A stretch of 22,082 nt of DNA from an uncultured Lentisphaeria bacterium. Its GTDB lineage: Bacteria; Verrucomicrobiota; Lentisphaeria; Oligosphaerales; Oligosphaeraceae. The stretch spans positions 1-22,082 of the forward strand of contig CAKUJM010000045.1 of NCBI GenBank assembly GCA_934661755.1, in the 5' to 3' direction. Under the pieces are notes generated by a model. The model did not search any database. It worked only from the letters and a program-made list of their open reading frames with translations, and had not been told where the DNA came from. Both the position numbers and the translations under genes were made by a program. This document shows, in pieces, positions 1-9,000 of this stretch (position 1 is its first letter; each line of letters begins with the position of its first letter).

Positions 1-160
1 GGTTAACCCCTCCGCCGCCTGTCGGCGGCACCTCCCCTTGCAGGGGAGGCTGAAGAGCCTAGGGGTTGGCGCCGGGCTTGACGTGCGTCCATGCGCAGTT
101 TGAAGAACGCGTTTTGTTGTAACAACATGATTGTCCAAGGGCGTGCGCCCTTGCTTCCCC
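1..160 (+). repeat. Dispersed hairpin-rich repeat, left copy
   Basis: This stretch holds stacked palindromes and no gene. A 6-bp stem (GCCGCC/GGCGGC, loop TGTC) lies at 14-29 and a 7-bp stem (CCTCCCC/GGGGAGG) at 31-49. An 82-base core runs from 62 to 143. A hairpin CAAGGGCG-TG-CGCCCTTG lies at 136-153. The core recurs in inverted orientation at 21982-22063 with five differences. It includes TGTTGT-A-ACAACA, a short interrupted palindrome. Such elements are commonly mis-annotated as short ORFs; the translations here look like chance. The element probably extends to the left of the window. Confidence 0.85.
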
Positions 161-187
161 GGGGGAGGCAGTGGGGTCCGTTTTTGT

Positions 188-212
188 AAAGTGTCTGCCA
201 ATCGCACACTTT
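188..212. promoter_or_regulatory. Dyad upstream of the pseudopilin gene
   Basis: A perfect 7-bp inverted repeat (AAAGTGT / ACACTTT) is separated by 11 bases and lies about 90 bases before the pseudopilin start. It could be an operator or simply a chance palindrome. I could not assign a convincing -35/-10 pair in the 161-299 stretch, which otherwise holds nothing I recognise. Confidence 0.25.
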
Positions 213-299
213 TGAGGATTATGCGTTTTGCGCGGTCTGGCGGGCGATTTTTCCGCTATGGTGTGGCAAATGCCGATCGACCTTGCCAGGAGCCACGCC

Positions 300-1007
300 A
301 TGCATGCCATCAAATCCGCCTTCACGCTATTGGAGCTATTGGTTGTCATCTCCATCATCACGATGCTGTGCGCGATGGTGATGCCCTCATTGACCCGGGC
401 TCGATCGGCGGCATTGCGCACGCAATGCACCAGCCAGCTGCGTCAATTGTCGATTGCGATGACCAGCTATTCCGACGACTGGCAGGGGTATTTGCCGCCT
501 TACATCACTTCGGCGCCACCGGAGGATCATCCGGGGCTCAACTGGCCGTCCTGGAGCTATCCGTACTACCAGGAAGTCCGGGTGTTGTCGTGTCCGGCCT
601 CTCCGGGGAAGGTCCCGGCGGCCACGCCCGCAGGTTTTCGCGAATACGATGGGTCGTATGGCTGGAATTATGATGGCACCCAGGGCAACCGCGGGCCATT
701 ATGCGTCTACATCCGCCAGCCGTCCAATGGCTACTTGCTCATGGATTCCGGCGACTCCTGCATCATCTACGGCGCGAACACCTGGGAGAACCTGATGGAG
801 GAGCTGGATCTGGATTGGGATTCCGGCGCGGAGGGCTGCAACCGCCATGACGGGCAGGTCAATATCGCCTTTGTGGACGCCCATGTATCCCGGCGCAACC
901 TCACGCAATTCCTGTCGGCGCCCTGCAAGTCCGGGTCGCCGCCGTGGTATATTCCCTGGAAGGACGGCGAGTTGATCCCCGGCGAGATTCCCTTCCCTAA
1001 CCGCTAG
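300..1007 (+). CDS. Type II secretion/type IV pilin-like protein (prepilin N-methylation motif, H-X9-D type)
   Basis: The 235-residue product is a pseudopilin-like exported protein. The ATG at 300 is chosen because AGGAG lies seven bases upstream (288-292) and because it gives a short basic leader (residues 1-7) directly before the methylation motif FTLLELLVVISII. Glu12 is the conserved Glu+5, followed by a hydrophobic helix to about residue 30. The residue before the cleavage site is Ala rather than the usual Gly. Near the C-terminus, His183 and Asp193 form the H-X9-D signature (HDGQVNIAFVDAHV), here D-A instead of D-G. This layout is typical of the expanded pseudopilin families of Lentisphaerae and Planctomycetes, whose individual roles are unknown. 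No other pilus or secretion gene is adjacent. An upstream in-frame ATG at 228 is less likely because it would bury the leader. Confidence 0.88.
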   Translation: MHAIKSAFTLLELLVVISIITMLCAMVMPSLTRARSAALRTQCTSQLRQLSIAMTSYSDDWQGYLPPYITSAPPEDHPGLNWPSWSYPYYQEVRVLSCPASPGKVPAATPAGFREYDGSYGWNYDGTQGNRGPLCVYIRQPSNGYLLMDSGDSCIIYGANTWENLMEELDLDWDSGAEGCNRHDGQVNIAFVDAHVSRRNLTQFLSAPCKSGSPPWYIPWKDGELIPGEIPFPNR

Positions 1008-2145
1008 CGGCGGTGTGGGAAGGCCGTCCGCCGCCATACAGCCAGGCGGCGGCCACCGCGGTGAACGGCGCCACCAGCACCAGCGCGAAGCTGCCGATCA
1101 GGGTCTTGACCGCCTCCGAGGCCACCAGCGGGTTGTTGAGGAAATCCATCACCGGCGTCCCCTGGGCGCAGAACATCATCAGCAACGTGATGTATCCGCC
1201 CGAATAGGCCAGCAGCAGCGTGGTGGTCATGGTGCCGACGACACTGCGGCCGATGCGCATCCCCGACCACAGCAATTCCCGCCGCGCCAGCGTCGGGTTG
1301 TGTCTGGCGACCTCCTCCACGCCGGATGCGATGTCCATTCCCAGGTCCATGACCGCGCCGGAGGACGCCAATATCATTGCGCCGACGAAGATGTCGCCCA
1401 GATCGAGATGGTCGTAGCCGCTGTAAAGCAGCGCCTGTGCATACGGCAGGGTGGCGCCATTGATCTTCATGAGCATCGTAAACAGATGCGCCATGAGCAG
1501 TCCCGCCAGCACCCCGGCGCTGGCGCCCAGGAACGACGCGGTTCCCTTCCGGGTGGGGCCGGCCACCAGATAGCAGATCGCCGCAGTCAGGAAGCACACT
1601 GCGGCGAATATCGTCCAGGACGGCGGCCATCCCCGCAGCGCCAGCGGTATGACCATCTTCCAGATCACCAGGCAGCTGAGCACAAAGCTGAAAAGCGCCT
1701 TGACGCCGACCCAGCCGCCGAAAATGCAAAGCAAGGCGCAGAAGAGCGCGAAAAGGCACAGCGTCCAGCCGGTCCGCCAATGATCCTGGGCGGCAAGCAC
1801 CGTCTTCCCCGGCACGCACTCCGGCGGCAGAATCACCACCGCGCAGTCGCCGGGCAGAAAATGCTTGTCCAATTCCATCTGCGCCCGGATTTCATTGACT
1901 GCGGAAAAGCGCCTTCCGGCAAATTCGCCGTCAAGGACCTCCACCTGCAGCAGCTGCGATCCGAATTGCAGCAATCCATGCGTCTGCAAGGCGGCGTCGT
2001 CAATCGACAGCACCCGCGCACGGACACGCTGGTTGCCGTCGGCGGCCAATCTGGGCGGCGATGGAATGAAGCACACCGCAACGCAGGACAACGACAATGC
2101 CGCCAGCATTATCCATTCGCGGCGCCTTTTCGAGGAGAAGATCAT
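997..2145 (-). CDS. YibE/F family multipass membrane protein
   Basis: The 382-residue product matches the YibE/F-like family (PF07907), membrane proteins of unknown biochemical function. A first hydrophobic segment (about residues 11-27) is followed by a ~100-residue soluble region resembling the small beta domain of the family (VRARVLSI...LLQVEVLDGEFAGRRF...GDCAVVIL). A block of about seven transmembrane helices follows, containing the family-typical segment GDIFVGAMILASSGAVMDLGMDIASG and GRSVVGTMTTTLLLAYSGG. The ATG at 2145 gives MIFSSKRRREW, a basic start before the first helix; no strong ribosome site is visible, and in-frame GTGs at 2160 and 2157 are possible. It follows the SDR gene by 23 bp and is probably cotranscribed with it. 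Its last 11 bases overlap the end of the convergent pseudopilin gene. Confidence 0.88.
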   Translation of the reverse strand: MIFSSKRRREWIMLAALSLSCVAVCFIPSPPRLAADGNQRVRARVLSIDDAALQTHGLLQFGSQLLQVEVLDGEFAGRRFSAVNEIRAQMELDKHFLPGDCAVVILPPECVPGKTVLAAQDHWRTGWTLCLFALFCALLCIFGGWVGVKALFSFVLSCLVIWKMVIPLALRGWPPSWTIFAAVCFLTAAICYLVAGPTRKGTASFLGASAGVLAGLLMAHLFTMLMKINGATLPYAQALLYSGYDHLDLGDIFVGAMILASSGAVMDLGMDIASGVEEVARHNPTLARRELLWSGMRIGRSVVGTMTTTLLLAYSGGYITLLMMFCAQGTPVMDFLNNPLVASEAVKTLIGSFALVLVAPFTAVAAAWLYGGGRPSHTAASG

Positions 2146-2168
2146 AACTGCATTCACCACGTCATCCG

Positions 2169-2894
2169 CTATTTCCCCGGCGGCAGATGCGCCCCGGCAT
2201 CGACGTACAGGATTTCGCCGGTGATCGCGGCATTGCCGATCAGGAAGGCCACCGCATCGGCGATTTGCGACTCGCTGCTGCGGCATCGCAACGGCGTGGA
2301 GTCGACATGGCGCTGCATGGCATCCATGGGGACGCCGTCTGGCGGCGCGACATACCCCGGCGCCACGCCATTGACCCGTATCCCCTGCGGCGCCCAGGCC
2401 ATCGCGCCCATCCGGGTGGCGTCCGCCAGCGCCATCTTCGCCAGGCTGTAGGCCGCGCTGCCGGCGTCAAGCCGGGCAATGCGCTGATCCAGGATATTGA
2501 TGATGCAGCCCGCCCTGCCCTGCGCCGCAAAAGCCCGCATCATCCGGAATGGCGCAAAGAAATTTATCTCATAGTCGGCGCGCAACGACTCCTCGGTGAG
2601 CGCATCCATGGCGATCCGCCGGTAGGTCGATGCATTGTTCACCAGCGCATCCAGCGACCCGCACTGCGCCATCACCGCATCGACGCCGCCCGGCGACGAC
2701 AAGTCGCCGCAGACCACGCGATGCCCCCCGTCCCCCGAGTCGTTGAGCTCCTGCGCCAGTGCCGACGCCTCCGAAAACGAGCGGTTGCAGTGGACCACCA
2801 GCCGCCAGCCATCAGCCGCCAGCCGACGGCAGATCGCCGCACCCGTGCGCTTCGCGCCGCCGGTGACCAATGCCGTGCCAATGGGGGACTTCAT
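2169..2894 (-). CDS. SDR-family oxidoreductase, pteridine reductase-like
   Basis: The 241-residue product is a short-chain dehydrogenase/reductase, probably NADPH-dependent and cytoplasmic. The cofactor motif TGGAKRTG (residues 11-18) has the Arg form (TGxxxRxG) typical of pteridine reductases. NNAS lies at 86-89 and the structural Asn is Asn111. The catalytic set is Asp136, Tyr149 and Lys153. Asp in place of the usual SDR Ser, 13 residues before Tyr, matches the Asp-Tyr-Lys arrangement known for PTR1. A role in dihydropterin or dihydrofolate reduction (FolM-like) is inferred; no folate gene is adjacent. ATGs at 2894 and 2903 are both possible and neither has a good ribosome site. Extending further upstream would run into a 10-bp minisatellite, so longer starts are rejected. 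The YibE/F gene follows by 23 bp. Confidence 0.85.
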   Translation of the reverse strand: MKSPIGTALVTGGAKRTGAAICRRLAADGWRLVVHCNRSFSEASALAQELNDSGDGGHRVVCGDLSSPGGVDAVMAQCGSLDALVNNASTYRRIAMDALTEESLRADYEINFFAPFRMMRAFAAQGRAGCIINILDQRIARLDAGSAAYSLAKMALADATRMGAMAWAPQGIRVNGVAPGYVAPPDGVPMDAMQRHVDSTPLRCRSSESQIADAVAFLIGNAAITGEILYVDAGAHLPPGK

Positions 2895-2906
2895 CGATTG
2901 CATTTT

Positions 2907-2984
2907 ACGGAGACACACGGAGGATAACGGAGGATAACGGAGACACACGGAGGATACACGGAGACACACGGAGGCGAACGGAGG
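2907..2984. repeat. 10-bp tandem repeat (ACGGAG-NNNN minisatellite)
   Basis: About 7.7 units of ACGGAG followed by ACAC, GATA or GCGA run head to tail. Units are 10 bp except one of 11 bp, so copies recur roughly once per helical turn. The array ends immediately upstream of the SDR start and separates it from the giant gene. On the SDR-coding strand it reads as pyrimidine-rich CTCCGT units, so it does not supply ribosome sites for that gene. Confidence 0.9.
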
Positions 2985-3012
2985 TGGTTTTCCGGCCGCC
3001 TCCGTTCGCCTC
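2971..3012. repeat. Hairpin between giant gene and SDR gene
   Basis: A perfect 14-bp inverted repeat (GAGGCGAACGGAGG at 2971-2984, its complement at 2999-3012) is built from the last units of the minisatellite plus a reversed copy. Further partial pairing is possible inside the 14-base loop. It lies 35 bases past the giant gene's stop codon, so it could end or stabilise that transcript. There is no T-run after it on the minus strand, so it is not a standard intrinsic terminator. Confidence 0.6.
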
Positions 3013-3046
3013 GCTTCGCATCAGTTTTCCCCCCTCCGTGTCCCCT

Positions 3047-6000
3047 TTATTCCTTCACGTTTTCGATCACCGGCAGATTGACTGCGCGGCTGGCCTTGAT
3101 CCAGTAGCCCTTGCCGACTTCGAGCTTTTCGGTCGGCTCGTACGCAGCGGTACCGCTTTCGGCCTTGAACTCGAAGATCTGCAGCTGGCCATCCTTCTTG
3201 GCGATCGATTCGTAGACCGAAGGATACGCCTTCCGGTAGCTCTCCGTGAAGTTGTCGATGTCGTAGACCGGGCCGATGATGTTCCAGCCCTCGGAGAGGC
3301 TGATCACCGAGTTCTCAAAGGCGCCGCTGACCTTGAAGGTGGCCGCGGCCTTGCTGTACACCCAGTAGCCGCGGGCGGCCTCGATGGTGTCGGCGTCGAC
3401 ATAGCGGCCATTGTCGTACTTGTAGACCTTTCCGACATACTGCTTGGTCCCGGACTCGGAGAAGACATCCGCGACATCGGGTTCAAGCGGAGTCAGCGGC
3501 AGCGCCACCAAGTTCCAGCCCTTGTTGAGCCGGATCTGCGCCAGGCCATCCGGTGCGCCGATGGTCACCCGGAAGACCGCGTACTTCTGGCCATAGCCAT
3601 CGGTCTGCAGCGAGGCGATGTCGATGGCGACCTGGCCGGCGGTGGCAGCCTCCACCTTGACTGCGCTGCCGGGGACGGTCTCGAAGTAGCCGTCGCTGCG
3701 CTGGCGCATCTGGGTGATGGTGATGCCTTCCGCCGAGGAGTCCGGCATCGCGGTCTGACCCCAGCTCAACGTCGCCTTCTGGATGTCGTCGAGCTGGTTG
3801 TCACCCATCTCGATGAAGAGATACCAGCTGGAGGACTTGCCATACGGCCGGATATCCGTCGAGAGGCACGGGTAGTCGTTGTCCAGTCCGTAGGTGTAGC
3901 TCATGCCGTGTTCCAGCGGCGGGCGGTTTTCGCCCGGCGCCAGGTTCGTCGGCAGCGCCACGTCGTATGACGCGTCGTAGCCGAAGGTGGCATTGGCCTC
4001 CCAGCCGATCACCAAGTCGTCAGTCACCGGCGTATCCGCGCCCAGCGAGGCGAACTGCCTGCTGACCTGCAGCTCCATCCGCCAGCTGGATGCGCCGATG
4101 ATGACTTCGTTGGACTTCATCGGCTGCCCATAGCCGAACTCCTTGGAGTACGGGTAGACCTCGCAGCGCCAGACATCGCCCTTGCGGGTCATGCCCGGAT
4201 CGATGGTGTCCTTGCCGGGAACCGCATTCTTGAGCAGGTAGCTCTCGGTGGTGTAGTCGCTGATGGAGATCACGCCGTTGAAGGGCACGATGATGCCGTT
4301 GCGATACCAGATGTAGTCGTAGCGATCCGCCTGCATGCCATTGCCGTCCCAGGCCTTGCAGTTGAGCTTGGCGACCAGCTTGTCGGTCAGCCCCGGCTTC
4401 TCCGGGGTCAGCTCGACCGCCTGCTTGCCTGAGGCCAGGCCTTCGGTATCCCACTGCGGCTCGTCGCCGGCGTTGTTGGTCAGCTCCATGTAGAGGTGCA
4501 TCTGGTACGGTATCAGTACATCGTACGGATCACGGTACTGCGAGTAGACCTCGATGTAGTAGATGCCGGGATCCAGCTTCAGGTTGCGGAAGCGTGCAAA
4601 GATGGTGCCGTCGCCCGAATTGTCGTCCTCGATGTAGTCGGCGAAGTCCTTGAGGTGATCGAGCTTGCCGGTCTTGTCGTTCCTGCGGTACAGCGCCAGC
4701 GCGGTATTCGGGTTGGTGTTGTCCGTCAGCTTGCTTCCGGAGCCATACATCGTGCCGGTGTTGGTCTCGAAGCTGACCTGCCACTTGCGGTTGGAATTGG
4801 TGGCCGGCACGGTGAACCACACCCAGTCCTTGTCCTCAACGCTCTTGAAGGTGTGGCTCTGGATGTTGCTGTCGCCAATCGACAGCCAGCTGGTCTTCGG
4901 GTAGATCACCTTGGCACGCTCCGGCTGGTCGTTGTCCTCGTACGGCCCATAGATCGAGGAGCCGATTGAGACATCCTCGCCGATGGTGACCGACTCGGAG
5001 ACCCGGTTGCGCGACTTGCGGCCCATGACATCCATCGCGTAGACGCTGCAGTAGAGCGAGTCGCCGGTGTCCAGGATGTAGGTGTACAGACCGCCCTTGG
5101 TGTATCCCATGTCGCCGTTCTTGTCCTTGTCGTCGCCGCCGGCGCGGACCACCGGCTGCCAGTAGGCCAGGTTCTGGCCCGCCGCCAGCACGTACTGGGT
5201 CGAACCGACCGACTTGTAGTACCACTGGTAGTAGTAGTTGAACTTGGCGCCGTCATCGGACTTGCTGCCGCTGGCGATCGCGTAGATGATCGACTGCGGA
5301 TCCGGATTCTTCGGGCTCAGCGTCACCTTGAGCGGCTGCGAAGGCGCGCCGACATTGCTGTCGTCTTCCTTCTCGTCCTTGTCAAAGCCCTCGCCGATCA
5401 TGATGTAGACCCAGTCGGACTTGATCGCGGGCGCCGTCAGCTGCGGCGGCGCGGCAACCGAGCGCCGGTGGTCGGCGGCCTCGAACCAGACCTTGAATGA
5501 CCAGACGTCGCCATCCTGGATCTTGTCCTTGTCGTCCAGCGTGAAGGTCGCCGTCGCGCCATTGCCGCCGATGGACATGCCCACCGACTTGACCAGCACC
5601 ATGTTGCGGTACCAGCTGATGTGCGCGATGCCGCCGGCGCTGTTCGGGTTCCTGACGGAGACGCTCAACGAGCGCGTGCCCAGCGGCTTGCTGACATCCG
5701 CCGTCGGGCTGGTGATCACCAGCGCCTGCAGGATCTTGTCGAGGTTGTCCTCGGCATTCTTGATCTCCACGACGCCGCTGACGGCGACCCCCAGCGAAGT
5801 GCCGGCGCTGTCAAGCGCGACCGACACCAGCTGGAGCCGGTCGCCGGAGGCGACCTGCGCATCGCCGTTGCTGTCCTTGCTGTCCAGGTCGAAGGTGCTG
5901 TTCGTCCCCAGGACATCGCTGGGCTGGACCGTCCTGCCGGTGGCCTTGTCGACCAGGTTGAGGCCGTCATAGCCGAGCTTGCCGGGGGCGTACTGGCCGC

Positions 6001-9000
6001 TTTCATTCACCTTCAGCCAGTAGTAGAGGTAGCTGACGGCGCCGCCATTCGGATCGACCGCCGGCTTGGTGATCACCGCGGTGAGCACGTCGCTGGGCAA
6101 GGTGGTGCCATTGCCAAGATAGGCCTCGGAGACCGCGCTGTCGCCGCCGGAGTAGGCATGGACCTCGACTGCGAAGTCGGTGCCGTCGTTGCCGACGGAG
6201 GTGCCGCCCTTCAGGATGGCGGCGTTTCGCCAGGCGTTCTTCCAGTCGCGGGCGCTGCCGACAAAGTTGTCGGCGACGCGGTCGAAGTACTCGCTTTCGG
6301 GATCGCGGGCCGCCTGGTTGGCGTCATCGAAGCGGTAGTACGCCACCAGATCCGCCTCGTCACCGGCCAGGGTGGCGGTGAGGCTGCCCTTGATCTGCTC
6401 GCCGGTGCGCACCGCGCTCCAGAAGCGCAGTTCGTCAATGTCGCCCTTGAAGCCCTCGCCGACGCGGACAAAGGTCAGCGCCGGGCCGTTGGTCACCGGG
6501 GCATAGCTGGACTGGGCCTGCGCCACCTTGGTGCCATTGACATAGATCGACATCAGGTTGCTCTTGCCGTCGAAGGAGACCGCCAGGTAGGTCCAGTCAT
6601 TCTCGGCGTCCGCGCCGGTCTGCTTGCCCTTGATGGCGGTGCGCGCCTTCAGGTAGCTGCCGGACGACTCGCCGTCCTTGTTGGAGAACTTCATGTACGG
6701 CCGGCCATTCTCGAGCCCCAGCTCGTAATTGAGCTGCGGCTTGCCGTCGAAGACCGTCCCCACCACGCGGCGCACGATGACGCCATCCGTGCTGCTGTCT
6801 TCCGGACGGATCGCCGCCTCGATCGTGAAGGACCCCAGCGCGAAGCGCGACTGGTGCGGCATCAGCAGATAGCTGCCGTCCACGCCGTCGCAGGTCATCC
6901 ACAGGCTGTTGAGCGGACGATTCCAGTCGGTTGCCGCATAGATGACATTGCCGTCCGGGTCCGTGGCGTTGAAGAGGCTTTCGACGCTGTCGGGAGTGCC
7001 GTCATTGTCGGTGTCCACGCAAAGCGGATCGGTACCGAACTCGTTGGCCTCCAGCGCATTGCTGATGCCGTCGCCGTCGTAGTCCTCCTCGCTGTCGTTG
7101 ATGCCGTTGTTGTCGCTGTCCTTGCTGCGCGGGTTGGTGCCCAGCAGGTACTCGGTGTAGGCATCCAGCTCATCGCCATCCTGGTCAACCATGATCGCGT
7201 AGTTGGCGAACTGCGCATCCATGTTTGTGCCGGTGATGGCGGGGTTGAGGGCGTAGCTGTTATTGTCGACAGAGTTGCACCCGAAGAGGCTGGCACGCAG
7301 ATTCGGCTCGTCGATGGTGGTGGCGCGATAGTACCACGCCGCCCGCGGATCGAACGGATTCTCGTGGCCAAGCACGATCAGCTCGTTGCCATCCACAGTC
7401 AGCGCGCAATCGACGCTGCCATCGAACAAATGATGCACATAATCAATGGTGTCCGTCGTCCCTGGCTTCGGTATCTTGACTGTCGGGGAATCCTTCTCCC
7501 CGCGACTCCAGACCACCACGATCTGGTTGCGGCCGATCTTCAGGTCGTCGGTGATGTCGATCTCGCCCTCGAGCCCGTTTGTATCGACGGTGCGGGCCTT
7601 GCCGTTGACCACCACGCCGGTGATCTTTGCGCCCAATACCGTCACCACCTTGAAGGACGCCGCCGTCGGCTTGCTGTTGATGTTGACGTACTTGTGCATG
7701 GTGACATACGCCATGTCCTCGCTGAGGATCTTGGTGTCCGGCGCATAGGCGCCTTCCGGAGCTCCAATGCCAGTCGTGCCATCGGCGCCAGTATTGCGCC
7801 ACGTCGTCCCTCCGCTATAGGAGGTACTATACTGCAATTGGCCGCCAAGCGGAGTATACACCACGCCATACTGGTATCCGCGGATGCCTTCGATCTCCGT
7901 GCCTTCATCATTCCATTTCAATGCACGCTGCCAACTGGTGAAGAACAGTCCGCCAGGGGTCTGCGACAACCACTGTCCCGGGTAGTTCTTCGCGGCGTTC
8001 GGGAAGCTGTTCAGATCCCAGATATTGACCCACCATTCCGGCATGCCGTCGCCGTCGATGTCATCGACGCCGTGCGTCTTGAGGGCTTTTTCGTCGCCCT
8101 CGGCGGTGATGGCCAGTCCCTCCAGGGCATACCCGTCCTCGCGGAAGTGCGCGAAGTCCTCGACCGTCTCGCCGCCATCGTCGAAGCGATAGTAGGCCTG
8201 CAGCCGGTACGGATAGCGGGTGAAGAACTCGTTGTGCTCACGGCCGGTGGCCGCATCCTTCGTCTTGACATGGCTGATGATGCTGTTGACCGGCGACGGT
8301 ATCAGCCGGTCCGCCCAGTATTCCAACTGCCTGGCGGTGCGTTCCTCGGCCCAGAAGCGGATCTCGTCCACCATCATCTGCGACGCCTCCGGGCTGCCCA
8401 GCCGTGCGTACTGGCCCTGGCTGCCGAAGTCGACGTTGTAGGAGCTGGGCAGGGAGCTGATCTTCGCCAGCCGGTCACGGTAGAGGTTCAGCGCCCGGCT
8501 GCCGGAGGTCCAGACCAGCGCCAGATGCGTCCACACGCCCGCCTCCAGCTTCGGAGTGGCCAGGTCGCCGCCGTGATTCACGCCGCCAACCTGGATGCGG
8601 TCGTCGTCGCCATGGAAGATGACGCCCTGCGGGATGCCGTCCACCAGCTCGAGACGCCAGCCCCACTTGGTGTCGCCAGCCTGGTACTCGAAGAGCTTGC
8701 AGCTGTCGTTGCCGGTCTCCGACCGCACCCACAATTCCAGGGTGAAGTCGCCGGACTGCGTCCGGTATACCGCCAGCGGATCCACGACATGCGCGCCCAC
8801 TGCAAAACGGTCCGGATCCGGCAGCTCGACGGCACCGGCCAGCTGCAGCGAGCGGTTCGGCGCCTTGTCCGCGCGGTACTTGCGCGGATCCAGCCCCTTG
8901 AACTCGTCCCACGAACCCGTATAGAGCCTGCCGGTGGCCTTCTCCACCACCACGCTCATCGGATGGACCGGGCTGGAGTGCATCGCCACCTCGACGCCGT

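Noticed and set aside
3..430. Short ORFs in the left repeat
   Set aside because: They are translations of hairpin repeat sequence, with no ribosome site and no conserved domain.
1015..2451. A 478-codon open frame on the plus strand
   Set aside because: It spans the antisense of both the YibE/F and SDR genes, which have clear family motifs; its own translation is Arg/His/Gln-rich noise.
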